A DNA stretch of 64,000 bases, taken from positions 36,089,374-36,153,373 of the forward strand of contig NC_090255.1 in assembly GCF_037325665.1 (NCBI RefSeq), read 5' to 3'. This document shows, one piece after another, positions 54,454 to 64,000 of this stretch; within the stretch, counting starts at the first letter, position 1, and the number at the start of each line of letters is the position of its first letter. The notes beneath the pieces are model-generated. The model had not been told where the DNA came from. It did no database searches and saw nothing but the letters and a program-made list of their open reading frames with translations. Origin of the DNA: Littorina saxatilis. Taxonomy: Eukaryota; Mollusca; Gastropoda; Littorinimorpha; Littorinidae. Made by a program: the position numbers and the translations under genes.

Positions 54454-54646
54454 GGGGAGAGAAGCAGTAGCAAAAAATTGTCTGTTGCTTCCCTTCTCGC
54501 TGATTACAGGTGAGATTGAGCACTTTCTCAGGCCGACTACGGGTGATCGGAGCGGAAGAAATTGTTTTGTTTAATATATTTGGTATCCTGTTATGCAGCT
54601 CTTTCCATTGAAGCAATAAAAATGTTGCACTTTAGTAGGCCTTTAA

Positions 54647-55032
54647 CTGTGGTGGTCCGTTGGAGCAAAACAATTCAGCGGCGAGAACGGACTCACACTA
54701 TCGTGTTACCAAGCATAGCACCACACCCTCTCTGTCCAGTGACAGCTGTTGTGAAATCGTTCCAGTGCACTACGCCCGCTGCTCCAAACTCTCAGGCCTT
54801 TCCAATGGCCAGCTCGAAATTCGATGCCAAATTAAAAACACTGGCAGGCAAAGATTACTCTAGCCATAGCTTCCGAAGAGGTGGTGCCACCCACGCTCTC
54901 AGTTGTGGGATTCCCGGTGAGGTCATTAAGGTGCTTGGGGACTGGCAGTCAAACTGTTACCTTTCCTATTTGGATCAGCTGCCATGCAAAATGCTGGACT
55001 TCTACCGACATATGTTTGCAAAGAAACTCTAA
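54647..55032 (+). pseudogene. Ngaro tyrosine recombinase, C-terminal portion
   Basis: Contains the catalytic-domain signature SSHSFRRGGATHALSCGIPG (H-x-x-R) and KVLGDWQSNCYLSYLD, where the final Tyr region lies. It follows the right TTAA of the transposon directly. Confidence 0.8.
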
Positions 55033-55905
55033 CAAAAATGGTTCTCCCTTGGTTCGAATTTTGGGTGGAGGAATGGGTGCCTCCCCTTCATTTGGGTGAA
55101 CATTGACCTGAAGGTCATGTGTCAGTGTTTATTCAATGTGCAATATAAATAAATAAAGAGGCCCCCATGCTTTGTATCCCAAAATTTAAAACAGATTTGA
55201 AACAGATTCAACACTGTTCATGTTGATGCCATAGCTTTTTGACTGAAGTGTAAAATTTGAAACAGATTCAACACTGCTTATGTTGATGCCATAGCTTTTT
55301 GACTGGTTAGCATGTCTTTACAGTTTATGATTTTTTATTTAAGCATGTGATTTTAGTAAGAACTAATAAATACCTTGACAAGTGTGTGCTTTAAAACAGA
55401 AACATAACTTCTGTGGATGCCAAACCAGAAAAACAGTATTAATTTTACTTATGTATCTATCTGATTTGTGCTGGCAGGAATGTGTGTATTTACTTTTTTG
55501 TTTTTGCTTTCTGACTGAAGTGTGTATTATTGAAAACATTTTCAAGGGCTCAACACTGTTCCTTATTTGATCTTGAGATATGATGCTTAGTATGTGGGTG
55601 CATGTACAGTTCTTTTCTTTTTACACTTTGACAGTATTGATGTGTGAACAGTTATTGTTCATTGATTCCAAACCTCAACAGCAGTATTAATTTTGCTAAT
55701 GATTGAAACACCGATTCACTCGCTTTTTGACTGAAATGTGCAGTTTGAAACAAGATTCAACACTGCTTATGTTAATGCCATAGCTTTTTGACTCAAGTGT
55801 GTGCCTTAATCAATGCTGGTTAGCATGTCTGTATAGTTTATGCTCTTTTTTTTTATTGAAGCATGTGATTTTAGTAAGAACTAATAAATACATTGTTTTT
55901 GCCGT

Positions 55906-56820
55906 AACGTTTTTGTTCTTAAGACTTTTTTTTAAGCTTGCGTGTGTCTTATCTGAGACATGTCTTAATTGTGAAGAATCTGGTGAGTGATTGTCAGAAT
56001 GAGTGTGTATCTGTGTAATGGCTCCTTTGTTTAGTCAACAAAGTTAATATGTTGAGCCCAGCTGTCCTAAACGGAAAAATATGTGTCTGGTTTGTCTCAA
56101 AACAGTAACGTTTCACAAAATTGATCAAAACTGTTGAAAACACACCTACTGGAGCTAACAAAGGCAGAGATTAGGTACAAATCAAAAGTAATGTGTTAAA
56201 TATCACACTCACACCAGCTTCACATTCACAGAGTGACAGATTGGTAAAAATTAAAATACATATAATGTGTTCAACGCTTTATTTAACTGAACTGTCATTG
56301 TCAACATATATAAAAATTAAAAACAAAAAACACGTAACACTGAATTCAGGGAAATTTTTAGTTACTGTCTTCAGCAGCACTAAAGTAAAAAAGAAATAGA
56401 AAAAAATAAAAAAGAAGAACAAAAAAACCACACACATTACACATTTACAGGTTCACAATAAATGTTCAAGGTAATATCAAAGTAAGCACTAAAGCAGACA
56501 CCAGACTTGATCCCAAAAAGGAAAAAAGAATCGCTTCTCCAAACATAAACATACAAAGTTAGAAATACCATTTCTCGAATAACAATGAAATGAAAACTCA
56601 CACACACTGAAGCAGAAATAATAGGTAATCTAAAACTAAAGAGCTTCACACATAAACATACAAAGTTAGAAATAGAACTACAAGTTCTTGAATAATAACA
56701 AAATGAAAACTCATGCACACACTCCCGAATCATCGAGCGGCGCACTGACGCTAGCCGTTCCGCTTCTTGCCCTCCAAACCATTTCTGCGTATCACGTGAC
56801 ACCGCTCCGAAGTACGCAAA
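55906..56820. other. Right flank of Ngaro, unassigned
   Basis: AT-rich with no gene. 56590-56700 has a short duplication (AACATACAAAGTTAGAAAT twice). Confidence 0.45.
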
Positions 56821-56831
56821 AGGGAGACCTC

Positions 56832-56834
<3 letters not shown>

Positions 56835-56872
<38 letters not shown>

Positions 56873-56878
56873 GTGTTA

Positions 56879-56912
<34 letters not shown>

Positions 56913-57042
56913 ATACACACTCACGTATGCACACAAACACGCACGCACGCACACGCACGAGTGACGCACACACGCACGCACACGTACGCACGCAATCACA
57001 AACACACGCACACAAACACATGCGCACACACACACGCATGCA

Positions 57043-57073
<31 letters not shown>

Positions 57074-57226
57074 TCAGGTACGCACGCAAGCAGGAACGCA
57101 CGCACGCACGCACACGCACGAGTGACGCACACAGGAACGCACGCATGCACACGCACGAGTGACGTACACACGCACGCACACGTACGTACGTACGCACGCA
57201 CACAATCTCGCACGCACATACATACA

Positions 57227-57279
<53 letters not shown>

Positions 57280-57300
57280 GCACACACATGCGCGCTCACA
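56835..57300. repeat. CA-rich microsatellite region
   Basis: (CA)n tracts at 56835-56870, 56880-56907, 57047-57074 and 57229-57267, with CACGCACGCACG-type variants between. Apparent Cys-Val and Thr-His proteins are artefacts. Confidence 0.93.
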
Positions 57301-57505
57301 CGCGCACGCAGTTAAACATAATTGTTAAACAAAATTAATTGTGAATTGTACATTATAGATTTCTAAAACCATATTTTGGAGGCAAGTTGATACATTTTTT
57401 TTAATATTGTTTGCTGAATGAATGAAGCTATCTTGCGTTGTCACATTGCGATTTTGATAAATTAAAAGATAACTAAACTGACCACACACACACACAATCA
57501 CTTAC
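57301..57505. other. Unassigned
   Basis: AT-rich with a short CA tract at 57483-57496. Nothing else. Confidence 0.4.
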
Positions 57506-57574
57506 CTCAGTGCAAATTCCAGGGTGCTTGACCCACCTGCTAAGATGCTTTCCTTGACCGGCGGTCACATACAT
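57506..57574 (-). CDS. Candidate first coding exon, unknown gene
   Basis: ATG at 57574 (-): MYVTAGQGKHLSRWVKHPGI then CTE, 23 codons in phase 0 to a strong donor GAG|GTAAGTG. No downstream exon identified in the CA-rich sequence to the left. Not recognised. Confidence 0.3.
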
Positions 57575-57765
57575 TAATGTTGTCCCATAAAATCATACAA
57601 CCAACTTGTGATTTCTTCTCCGAACTGTCTGCTTATCATGCACTATAGCGACTGCACAAAACACTACCCAGAACAAACACTGCGGGTTAGTGGGGCGGTG
57701 AGAATAAAAAATCTTCTGTTTGCTTTGCAATAAGTCACGTTCGCAGCCCTTACTTGCAATAAGGT
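57575..57765. other. Unassigned
   Basis: No signal seen. Confidence 0.3.
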
Positions 57766-58290
57766 AGGGACTGGGTGGCCGAGTGGTAACGCACTTGCGT
57801 TCAGAAGCGAGAGGTTGAGAGTTCGACCCTGGGTCAGGGCGTTAGCAATTTTCTCCCCCCTTTCCTAACCTAGGTGGTGGGTTCGAGTGCTAGTCTTTCG
57901 GATGAGACGAAAAACCGAGGCCCCTTCGTGTACACTACATTGGGGTGTGCACGTTAAAGATCCCACGATTGACAAAAGGGTCTTTCCTGGCAAAATTGTA
58001 TAGGTATAGATAAAAATGTCCACCAAAATACCCGTGTGACTTGGAATAATAGGCCGTGAAAAGTAGGATATGCGCCAAAATGGCTGCGATCTGCTGGCCG
58101 ATGTGAATGCGTGATGTATTGTGTAAACAAATTCCATCTCACACGGCATCAATAAATTCCTGCGCCTTGAATATGTGCACGATATAAATTGCATACAATA
58201 AAAATAAAATAAATAAAAACATAAATCCCTGCGCTTAGAACTGTACCCACGGAATACGCGCGATATAAGCCTCATATTGATTGATTGATT
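57766..58290 (+). mobile_element. Full-length tRNA-headed SINE
   Basis: Head GACTGGGTGGCCGAGTGGTA with box B AGTTCGACCCT (Leu/Ser-type), then AGTCTTTCGGATGAGACG, GTGCACGTTAAAGATCCCAC, AAAAGGGTCTTTCC, GGCCGTGAAAAGTAGGATAT, and the tail GCGCGATATAAGCCTCATAT with ATTGATTGATTG. Complete copy; others at 62575 and 15437. Confidence 0.9.
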
Positions 58291-58517
58291 GCATTGTGTA
58301 TGAAAGTTGTCGTGGTTGTGTGTGTCTACCCACACTGTACAAGATCTATTTTTGGTTCCAAGGGAAAGCAAAAGTGCGTTTCCAGAAACGCACACTTGAA
58401 CTCAGACATGAACTTGTCCCTTTTTGTTTGGGAGGAAAACCTGTCAGCTTTGGTGATCAATAATCGCATGCTCAGTCTTTTCAAAGCATGACCTTGGTCG
58501 TTATTGTTTACTCGTTG
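58291..58517. other. Unassigned
   Basis: Short open frames only. Confidence 0.3.
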
Positions 58518-58527
58518 CTAGGTGTGT

Positions 58528-58585
<58 letters not shown>

Positions 58586-58649
58586 GCGTGTGTGTGTGCA
58601 TGTGTGTGTGTTTGTGCATGTGTTTGTGTGTGTATGTGTGTGTGTGTGT

Positions 58650-58700
<51 letters not shown>
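58518..58700. repeat. (TG)n microsatellite
   Basis: Long TG tract with A interruptions. Confidence 0.95.
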
Positions 58701-58701
<1 letters not shown>

Positions 58702-59225
58702 AAGGTGTATACAACGTGTAAAGTATCCAACAAAAAGTACGTCATTCTCTGTATAATTATGTTAGAGATTACAAAGTGAAATCTAGACGCTGCCTTAAAG
58801 TTTGTGTGTGTGTGTGTTAGTTGATCCTGATCCAAATCCAGATCCTAGTTCAGATGCGGATCCTGATTCTAATCAAGATCTTAATCTAGATAAGACACAG
58901 ACATAGACATGCAAAACTTTCTCATTCAGATCCATGGCTTCACAGTTTGTTTGTTTTGGGCCGTGTAGAGCCTTTATTCCAAAACATCCCGAGTATTTAC
59001 TTAACACTTTCACTCCACACACAGAATCTAATAAACTCAACACAAAATTCATAATTTCTTATATCATTCTCGACGGCAGCAACTAACACCTAAGCAAATA
59101 AGAAATTTAAAAAATAGACTGCCAACGTTCCAAAATTCAGAATGAAATAACAAGAAAGGTACGTTTGTTGGAACGTTTAATTATTGACAAAACAAAACGT
59201 TACGTTCACCTCACTTTTTTTTCAT
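58701..59225. other. Unassigned, with a GATCCT-type low-order repeat
   Basis: 58825-58890 has a rough 6-bp periodicity (GATCCTGATCCAAATCCAGA). No gene. Confidence 0.5.
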
Positions 59226-59283
59226 TTAGTCAAGTTTTGACGAAATGTTTTAACATAGAGGGGGAATCGAGACGAGGGTCGTG

Positions 59284-59378
<95 letters not shown>

Positions 59379-60083
59379 GATTCAGAGTAAACTACTAATG
59401 AGAGTTCCTGGGTATGATATCCTCAGACGTTTTTTTCATTTTTTTGATAAATGTCTTTGATGACGTCATATCCGGCATTTTGTAAAAGTAGAGGCGGCAC
59501 TGTCACACCCTCATTTTTCAATAAAATTGATTGAAATTTTGGCCAAGCAATCTTCGACGAATCGAAGGCCGGACTTTTTTTTAATGCATTTCAGCTTGGA
59601 GGCTTAAAAATTAATTCATGACTTTGGTCATTAAAAATCTGAAAATTGTAATTAAATTGTTGTTTTTTATAAAACGATTCAAAATTACGTTTATCTTATT
59701 CTTCATCATTTTCTGATTCCAAAAACATATAAATATGTTATATTCGGATTAACAACAAGCTCTGAAAATTAAAAATATAAAAAATATGATTAAAATAAAA
59801 TTTCCGAAATCTTATTTCTTGTCCGTTTCTGATTTCAAAAACATATAGATATGATATGTTTGGATTAAAAACACGTTCAGAACGTTAAAAAGAATAGAGA
59901 TATAGAAAAGCGTGCAACCGCTACCGCGCTTTTCTGGATTGTCAATTTCACTGCCTTTGCGACGAGCGGTGGACAGACGATGCTACGAGTGTACGGTCTT
60001 GCGGAAATGCAGTGCGTTCAGTTTTATTCTGTGATTTCGACTGAGCTTGACGAGATGTTGTATTTTCGCCTTACGCGACTTGT
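59226..60083 (+). mobile_element. TAGTCAA-family element, full-length copy
   Basis: ATTTAGTCAAGTTTTGACGA to CGCCTTACGCGACTTGTTG, with a long TG tract at 59286-59372. The part stating ACTGGACCGATC in other copies is missing here. Confidence 0.8.
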
Positions 60084-60151
60084 TGTATTCTAAAAAAAAT
60101 GACATACGACACAGTCCAACCAACCCCCTCACTCTTCTTCTCTCTCTCCGT

Positions 60152-60445
60152 TTAGCCAGTAGCAGTACCATCAGCGACAGTATCACTGTTATCAGCCGAC
60201 GGCTGGTCCAAGAAGGGCCCAGTGCCAAAACCAGTACCGACGCCTCCCGCAACGCCAAAACCGGGGAGGTTGCCAATGCTGGTGCAGAGGCCACCGCTGT
60301 TTCCACCGTTGAAGCCATTATTGAAGCCACCATTGAAGCCATTATTGAAGCCATTATTGAAGCCACCGTTGAAGTTGTTCTGAACACACACAGTGCCTGG
60401 ACAGCAGGGTCCTCGTCTTCCGCAGGTGTCGCCCTGTCTGGTGCA
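60152..60445 (-). CDS. Last exon of a cysteine-rich, FNNG-repeat protein
   Basis: Acceptor TCTATTTTCAG, then CTRQGDTCGRRGPCCPGTVC, about five FNNG/FNGG repeats, LCTSIGNLPGFGVAGGVGTG and a stop. Cys spacing C-x6-C-x5-CC-x4-C is that of knottin-type secreted peptides; the Gly/Asn/Phe repeat recalls matrix or mucus proteins. 97 codons, open and with normal splice site. Earlier exons, including any signal peptide, are not identified. The function is unknown; I infer secretion. Confidence 0.6.
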   Translation of the reverse strand, partial: CTRQGDTCGRRGPCCPGTVCVQNNFNGGFNNGFNNGFNGGFNNGFNGGNSGGLCTSIGNLPGFGVAGGVGTGFGTGPFLDQPSADNSDTVADGTATG

Positions 60446-61347
60446 CTGAAAATAGACCATAGCATGCTGAAAATAGACCAGTGCATGCTGAAAATAGACC
60501 ATATCATGCAGAAAGTAGACCATAGCATGCTGAATACAGACCATAGCATGCTTAACATAGACCATGGCATGTTGAAAATAGACCATACAGTGTTGACAAT
60601 AGACCACGAGCAAATTGCCCTTATAATTGTCTTTGTATGTCTGGTACACAGAAAATAGACCATAGCATGCTGACAATAGACCATAGCATGCTGAAAATAG
60701 ACCATAGCATGCTGAAAATAGACCATAGCATGCAGAAAATAGACCATAGCATGTTGAAAACAGACCACACAAAGTTGAAAATAGACCACGAGCAAACTGC
60801 AATACAAAATCGTCTTCGTATGTCTGGTACACTGAAAATAGACCATAATATGCTGAAAATAGACCACGGGCAAACTGCAATACAACATCGTCTTCGTATA
60901 TCTGGTACACTGAAAATAGACCATAGCATGCAGAAAATAGATCACGAGCAAACTGCAATATAAAAACGTCTTCGTATGTCTGGTACACTGAAAATAGACC
61001 ATAGCATGCTGAAAAAAGACCACGAGCAAACTTCAATACAAATTGTCCTCGTATATCTGGTACACTGAAAATAGACCATAGCATGCAGAAAATAGATCAC
61101 GAGCAAACTGCAATAAAACAAATGTCTTCGTATGTCTGGTACATTGAAAATAGACCATAGCAAGTTCAAAATAGACCACGAGCAAACTGCAATAACAATT
61201 GTCTTCGTATGTCTGGTACACTGAAAATAGATCATAGCATGCTGAAAATCGATCACGAGCAAACTGCAATATAAAAACGTCTTCGTATGTCTGGTACACT
61301 GAAAATTTACCATAGCATTCTGAAAATAGATCACGAGCAAACTGCAA
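60446..61347 (-). repeat. Satellite built from the exon's own splice acceptor
   Basis: On -, a 21-bp monomer GTCTATTTTCAGCATGCTATG (20-21 bp, variants) alternates with longer units in which TCTATTTTCAG is followed by TGTACCAGACATACGAAGAC and TTTGCTCGTGG. The exon at 60445 starts TCTATTTTCAG then TGCACCAGACA, so each long unit repeats the acceptor and the first exon bases. Confidence 0.88.
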
Positions 61348-62245
61348 TTAAAGTCTTCTTATTCCCCCCTCTGCTTCTTTACCTCTGTAAACTTGTAGAG
61401 CTAGTTATTTTTCGATAATGACCCAGCAACCAAACAAATAACGAGCCAGCAACAGCCTGAATCCTCGATAGTGCAATGGGTTGAGAAGCTGTTCTGTTTT
61501 GGTACTACTTTTGCGACTGAAAAGTTCCGAACGCTCTATACGTACGAAATATACATCTCTGGAGCAAACAATACAAACATACCGCATTTAAATTAACAAC
61601 TACAGGCCTGAACACATGAATCTCCATATAAAATCCATGAGTTAGGTTGTTTTCTGAATCTAGATCTGCCGTGCACACACCGTTCATCACAAGCAGATTC
61701 CCAAGGCAAGTAATTCATACTCTTGCCGACAAGAGTAGTTCCCCTTCATTTAACGCAGTTTCTTCGACAACACTGACTGCAATCCGACGGTCAGTTTTCA
61801 ACAATATTTCATTTTATAAACAGATCACACGCAACCAAATGCACACATCTCATCAATTTAAACAACATAAAGCGGTTTCATACACTATTTTCCCCAGAAA
61901 ACTGAACTTCATACAGTAATTAACGTTGGAACACGGGTGCAAAAGTTCGTCTGCTAGTCCTATTTGACGAAAGAACATTATCCGAAACGATACTAAAACA
62001 TAAACAGAACACACAATATCTGCCTTTACCGCCACAGCAGAATAACAGCATATCTGTGTACTTGATTTTAGTCTAAAACAGGGACACTGACAAGAAGTGT
62101 TAACAGAATGGAATGATTTGCACGGAACTATACAACCGCGCATTAATCGATCGCCTGCGCAGGTTGACTGGTTGAGTGATTCGGATTCGATCAAACTTTC
62201 GCACAAAAACTCCTGTTTTCTTTGAATAACTGAAGAAAGGAGGAA
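61348..62245. other. Non-satellite segment inside the array
   Basis: No repeat or gene recognised. A - frame at 61583-61688 starts MNGVCTADLDSENNLTHGFY and ends at an AATGCG|GTATGTT donor-like site; weak. Confidence 0.35.
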
Positions 62246-62393
62246 TAAAGAGGTTACACACCTCGTCTCAGTGATTATTAAAAATAATGGTCTCAGTTCG
62301 CGGTCATGAAAAAGCTCGCTGAAGCTCGCATTTTTCATGATCCGCCAACTTCGACCATTATTTTTAATAATCACTGAGACTCGGCATGTAACC
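62246..62393. repeat. Long hairpin
   Basis: Arms of about 65 bp: GAGGTTACA...CTCAGTGATTATTAAAAATAATGG-like and its complement, with AGCTCGCTGAAGCTCGC at the centre. Lies at the edge of the satellite. Confidence 0.88.
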
Positions 62394-62399
62394 TCTACA

Positions 62400-62572
62400 T
62401 CGTATGTGTGGCCCACTGAAAATAGAACATAGCATGCTGAAAAAAGACCACGAGGAAACTGCAATACAAATTGTCCTCGTATATCTGGTACACTGAAATT
62501 AGACCATAGCATGCAGAAAATAGATAATGAGCAAACTGCAATAAAAACCGTCTTCGTATGTCTCGTACACTG
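62400..62572 (-). repeat. Acceptor-type satellite, second part
   Basis: The same units resume (CACTGAAAATAGAACATAGC, GAAACTGCAATACAAATTG). Confidence 0.85.
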
Positions 62573-62574
62573 AG

Positions 62575-63450
62575 ACTGGGTGGCCGAGTGGTAACGCACT
62601 TGCGCTCGGAAGCGAGAGGTTGCGAGTTCGACCCTGGGTCAGGGCGTTAGCAATTTTCTCCCCCCTTTCCTAACCTAGGTGGTGGGTTCAAGTGCTAGTC
62701 TTTCGGATGAGACGAAAAACCGAGGTCCCTTCGTGTACACTACATTGGGGTGTGCACGTTAAAGATCCCACGATTGACAAAAGGGTCTTTCCTGGCAAAA
62801 TTGTATAGGCATAGATAAAAATGTCCACCAATAATACCCGTGTGACTTGGAATAATAGGCCGTGAAAAGTAGGATATTATTATTATTATTGTGATCATTT
62901 TCATGCGCCTAATCTAGATATAGCCCTAGGCGCTTACATATTAATTTCTGCCGTTTGAAATGGAATTTTTTACAGACAGACAGACAAACAGACATTTTTT
63001 ACACACAATATATAACGCATTTACATCGGCCAGTAAAGCTCAGTAGCCTATTAGGCGAGCATTCACCTTTCACGGCCTTTATTCCAAGTCAAACGGGTAT
63101 AAGGTGGACATTTTTATCTATGCCTATACAATTTTGCCAGGAAAGACCCTTTTGTCAATCGTGGGATCTTTAACGTGCACACCCCAATGTAGTGTACACG
63201 AAGGGACCTCGGTTTTTCGTCTCATCCAAAAGACTAGCACTTGAACCGAAATGGCTGCGATCTGCTGGCCGATGTGAATGCGTGATGTATTGTGTAAAAA
63301 AAATCCATCTCACACGGCATAAATAAATCCATGCGCCTTGAATATGTGCGCGATATAAATTGCATTACAAAAATAAAAAAATAAAAAAAATACCTGCGCT
63401 TAGAACTGTACCCACGGAATACGCGCGATATAAGCCTCATATTGATTGAT
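62575..63450. mobile_element. Rearranged tRNA-headed SINE
   Basis: 62575-62877 is the first half of the 57766-type SINE on +. 63065-63245 is a SINE segment in reverse. 63246-63450 is the second half on +. A (TTA)n and GACAGACAGACAAACAGAC stretch lies between (62878-63064). A SINE-into-SINE insertion or an internal inversion would explain it. Confidence 0.75.
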
Positions 63451-63455
63451 CATAT

Positions 63456-63815
63456 TGATTGAAAATAGACCACGGCCAAACTTCCATGAGAGTCGTCTTC
63501 CACAGATTCGCTAGGTCTGATACACTGAAAATAGACCACGACCAAAAGTCAATGACAATGGACTAACGTGGATTCGGTTTGTCTGGTACACTGAAAATAG
63601 ACCACGACCAAACTTCCATGACAGTCGTCTTCCACAGATTCGCTAGGTCTGATACACTGAAAATAGACCACGACCAAACGTCAATGACAATGGACTAACG
63701 TGGATTCGGTTTGTCTGGTACACTGAAAATAGACCACGACCAAACTTCAGTAATAATTATCTTTCAAAGATGTCGCCCCGTCTACACTGAAGTACATTGA
63801 AAATAGACCACGACC
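63456..63815 (-). repeat. Acceptor-type satellite, third part
   Basis: Units of about 60-65 bp with CTGAAAATAGACCACGACCA, GTCGTCTTCCACAGATTCG and GGTTTGTCTGGTACACTGA. Another subtype of the same satellite, keeping the TCTATTTTCAG/TGTACCAGAC core. Confidence 0.85.
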
Positions 63816-64000
63816 ACATTTAATTTGTACAGGCTTCTATATAGACTAAGAACATCCTTCTATTTCAATAACCGCCCAAAATAAACAGCAGAGAAGGAAT
63901 CTTTTGTTTTTGGAAGGTTCCCTGTCTTTTTTTTCGGATTTCTCTTTCATGTTTCCGTTTCGTAACCGTTTTTATCCAATTAGTAAAACACGGGTGTTTT
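63816..64000. other. Unassigned end of window
   Basis: AT-rich, with no signal. Confidence 0.3.

Larger units (their letters stand above)
49209..54642 (+). mobile_element. Kolobok-like THAP transposon with two convergent genes
   Basis: 5434 bp. About 28-bp inverted repeats starting AGGCCTACTAAAGTGCAACA; TTAA on each side (49205-49208, 54643-54646). It has a THAP transposase gene on + from 49411 to about 52585 and, on -, a gene from about 54450 to 52575 with a P2X7-type cysteine-rich domain. A 20-bp subterminal repeat, TGCCAGTGACGTCATGAGTG, precedes both genes. Inserted in the Ngaro recombinase gene. TTAA target, AGG ends and THAP fit the Kolobok superfamily. Confidence 0.85.
45124..55905 (+). 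mobile_element. Fossil Ngaro/DIRS-type retroelement, split by a DNA transposon
   Basis: A tyrosine-recombinase retrotransposon with split direct repeats. The left end (45124-45690) matches right-end blocks in the permuted order B1 (55190-55400), A2 (55395-55735), B2 (55735-55905), the arrangement known for Ngaro elements. Parts in order: gag-like, reverse transcriptase with RNase H, tyrosine recombinase. The long open parts and similar terminal repeats suggest a fairly young copy. It is broken by one large insertion (49209-54642) within the recombinase gene. Confidence 0.85.

Noticed and set aside
59983-61029. 348-codon minus-strand frame
   Set aside because: Overlaps the cysteine-rich exon in another frame and is kept open by the 21-bp satellite.

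Overview
This is animal nuclear DNA, intron-rich, repeat-rich and AT-leaning, with no prokaryotic gene organisation. Long CA/TG tracts, tRNA-headed SINEs whose tails end in GTTAAACACCAAATAAA-like or GCGCGATATAAATTGCAT-like sequence, and several copies of a TAGTCAA-ended element fit a lophotrochozoan, most likely a marine gastropod (periwinkle-like). The species guess rests on memory of such repeats, not on a search.

Layout. 0-2.7 kb: repeats and microsatellites. 2.7-7.0 kb: a LINE interrupted by two insertions. 7-10 kb: SINE-like copies and weak exon candidates. 10.5-19.6 kb: a palindromic cluster of LOTUS-domain (MARF1-like) exon pairs, A and B on + and C and D on -, with a Tc1-type transposon, a long-TIR element and a SINE inserted. 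19.8-23.5 kb: a nuclear-receptor-motif repeat, SINEs and tandem repeats. 23.6-42.0 kb: the 5' half of a sodium/sugar cotransporter gene (SLC5A/SGLT) on -, six coding exons all joining in phase 0. Its 10-kb fourth intron holds a TTAA-flanked element full of TAGTCAA copies and an inverted duplication of an unknown small gene, one arm of which carries a complete Tc1 transposase.

42.3-44.0 kb: two LINE 3' ends. 45.1-55.9 kb: a fossil Ngaro/DIRS-type tyrosine-recombinase retroelement split by a 5.4-kb THAP/Kolobok-like DNA transposon. That transposon carries a THAP transposase gene on + and, convergent to it on -, a gene with a P2X7-type cysteine-rich (ballast) domain, and it contains two smaller nested elements. 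56-59 kb: CA tracts, a candidate first exon and a tRNA-headed SINE. 59.2-64 kb: another TAGTCAA copy, then the last exon of a small cysteine-rich, Gly/Asn/Phe-repeat protein on -. The intron before that exon is a 21-bp-based satellite that repeats the exon's own splice acceptor many times.

The only clearly functional-looking host gene is SLC5A. Its sixth exon is not followed by the rest of the transporter in this window. The most interesting items are the two-gene convergent transposon, the palindromic LOTUS cluster, the acceptor-repeat satellite and several paralogous empty sites that date insertions relative to duplications.
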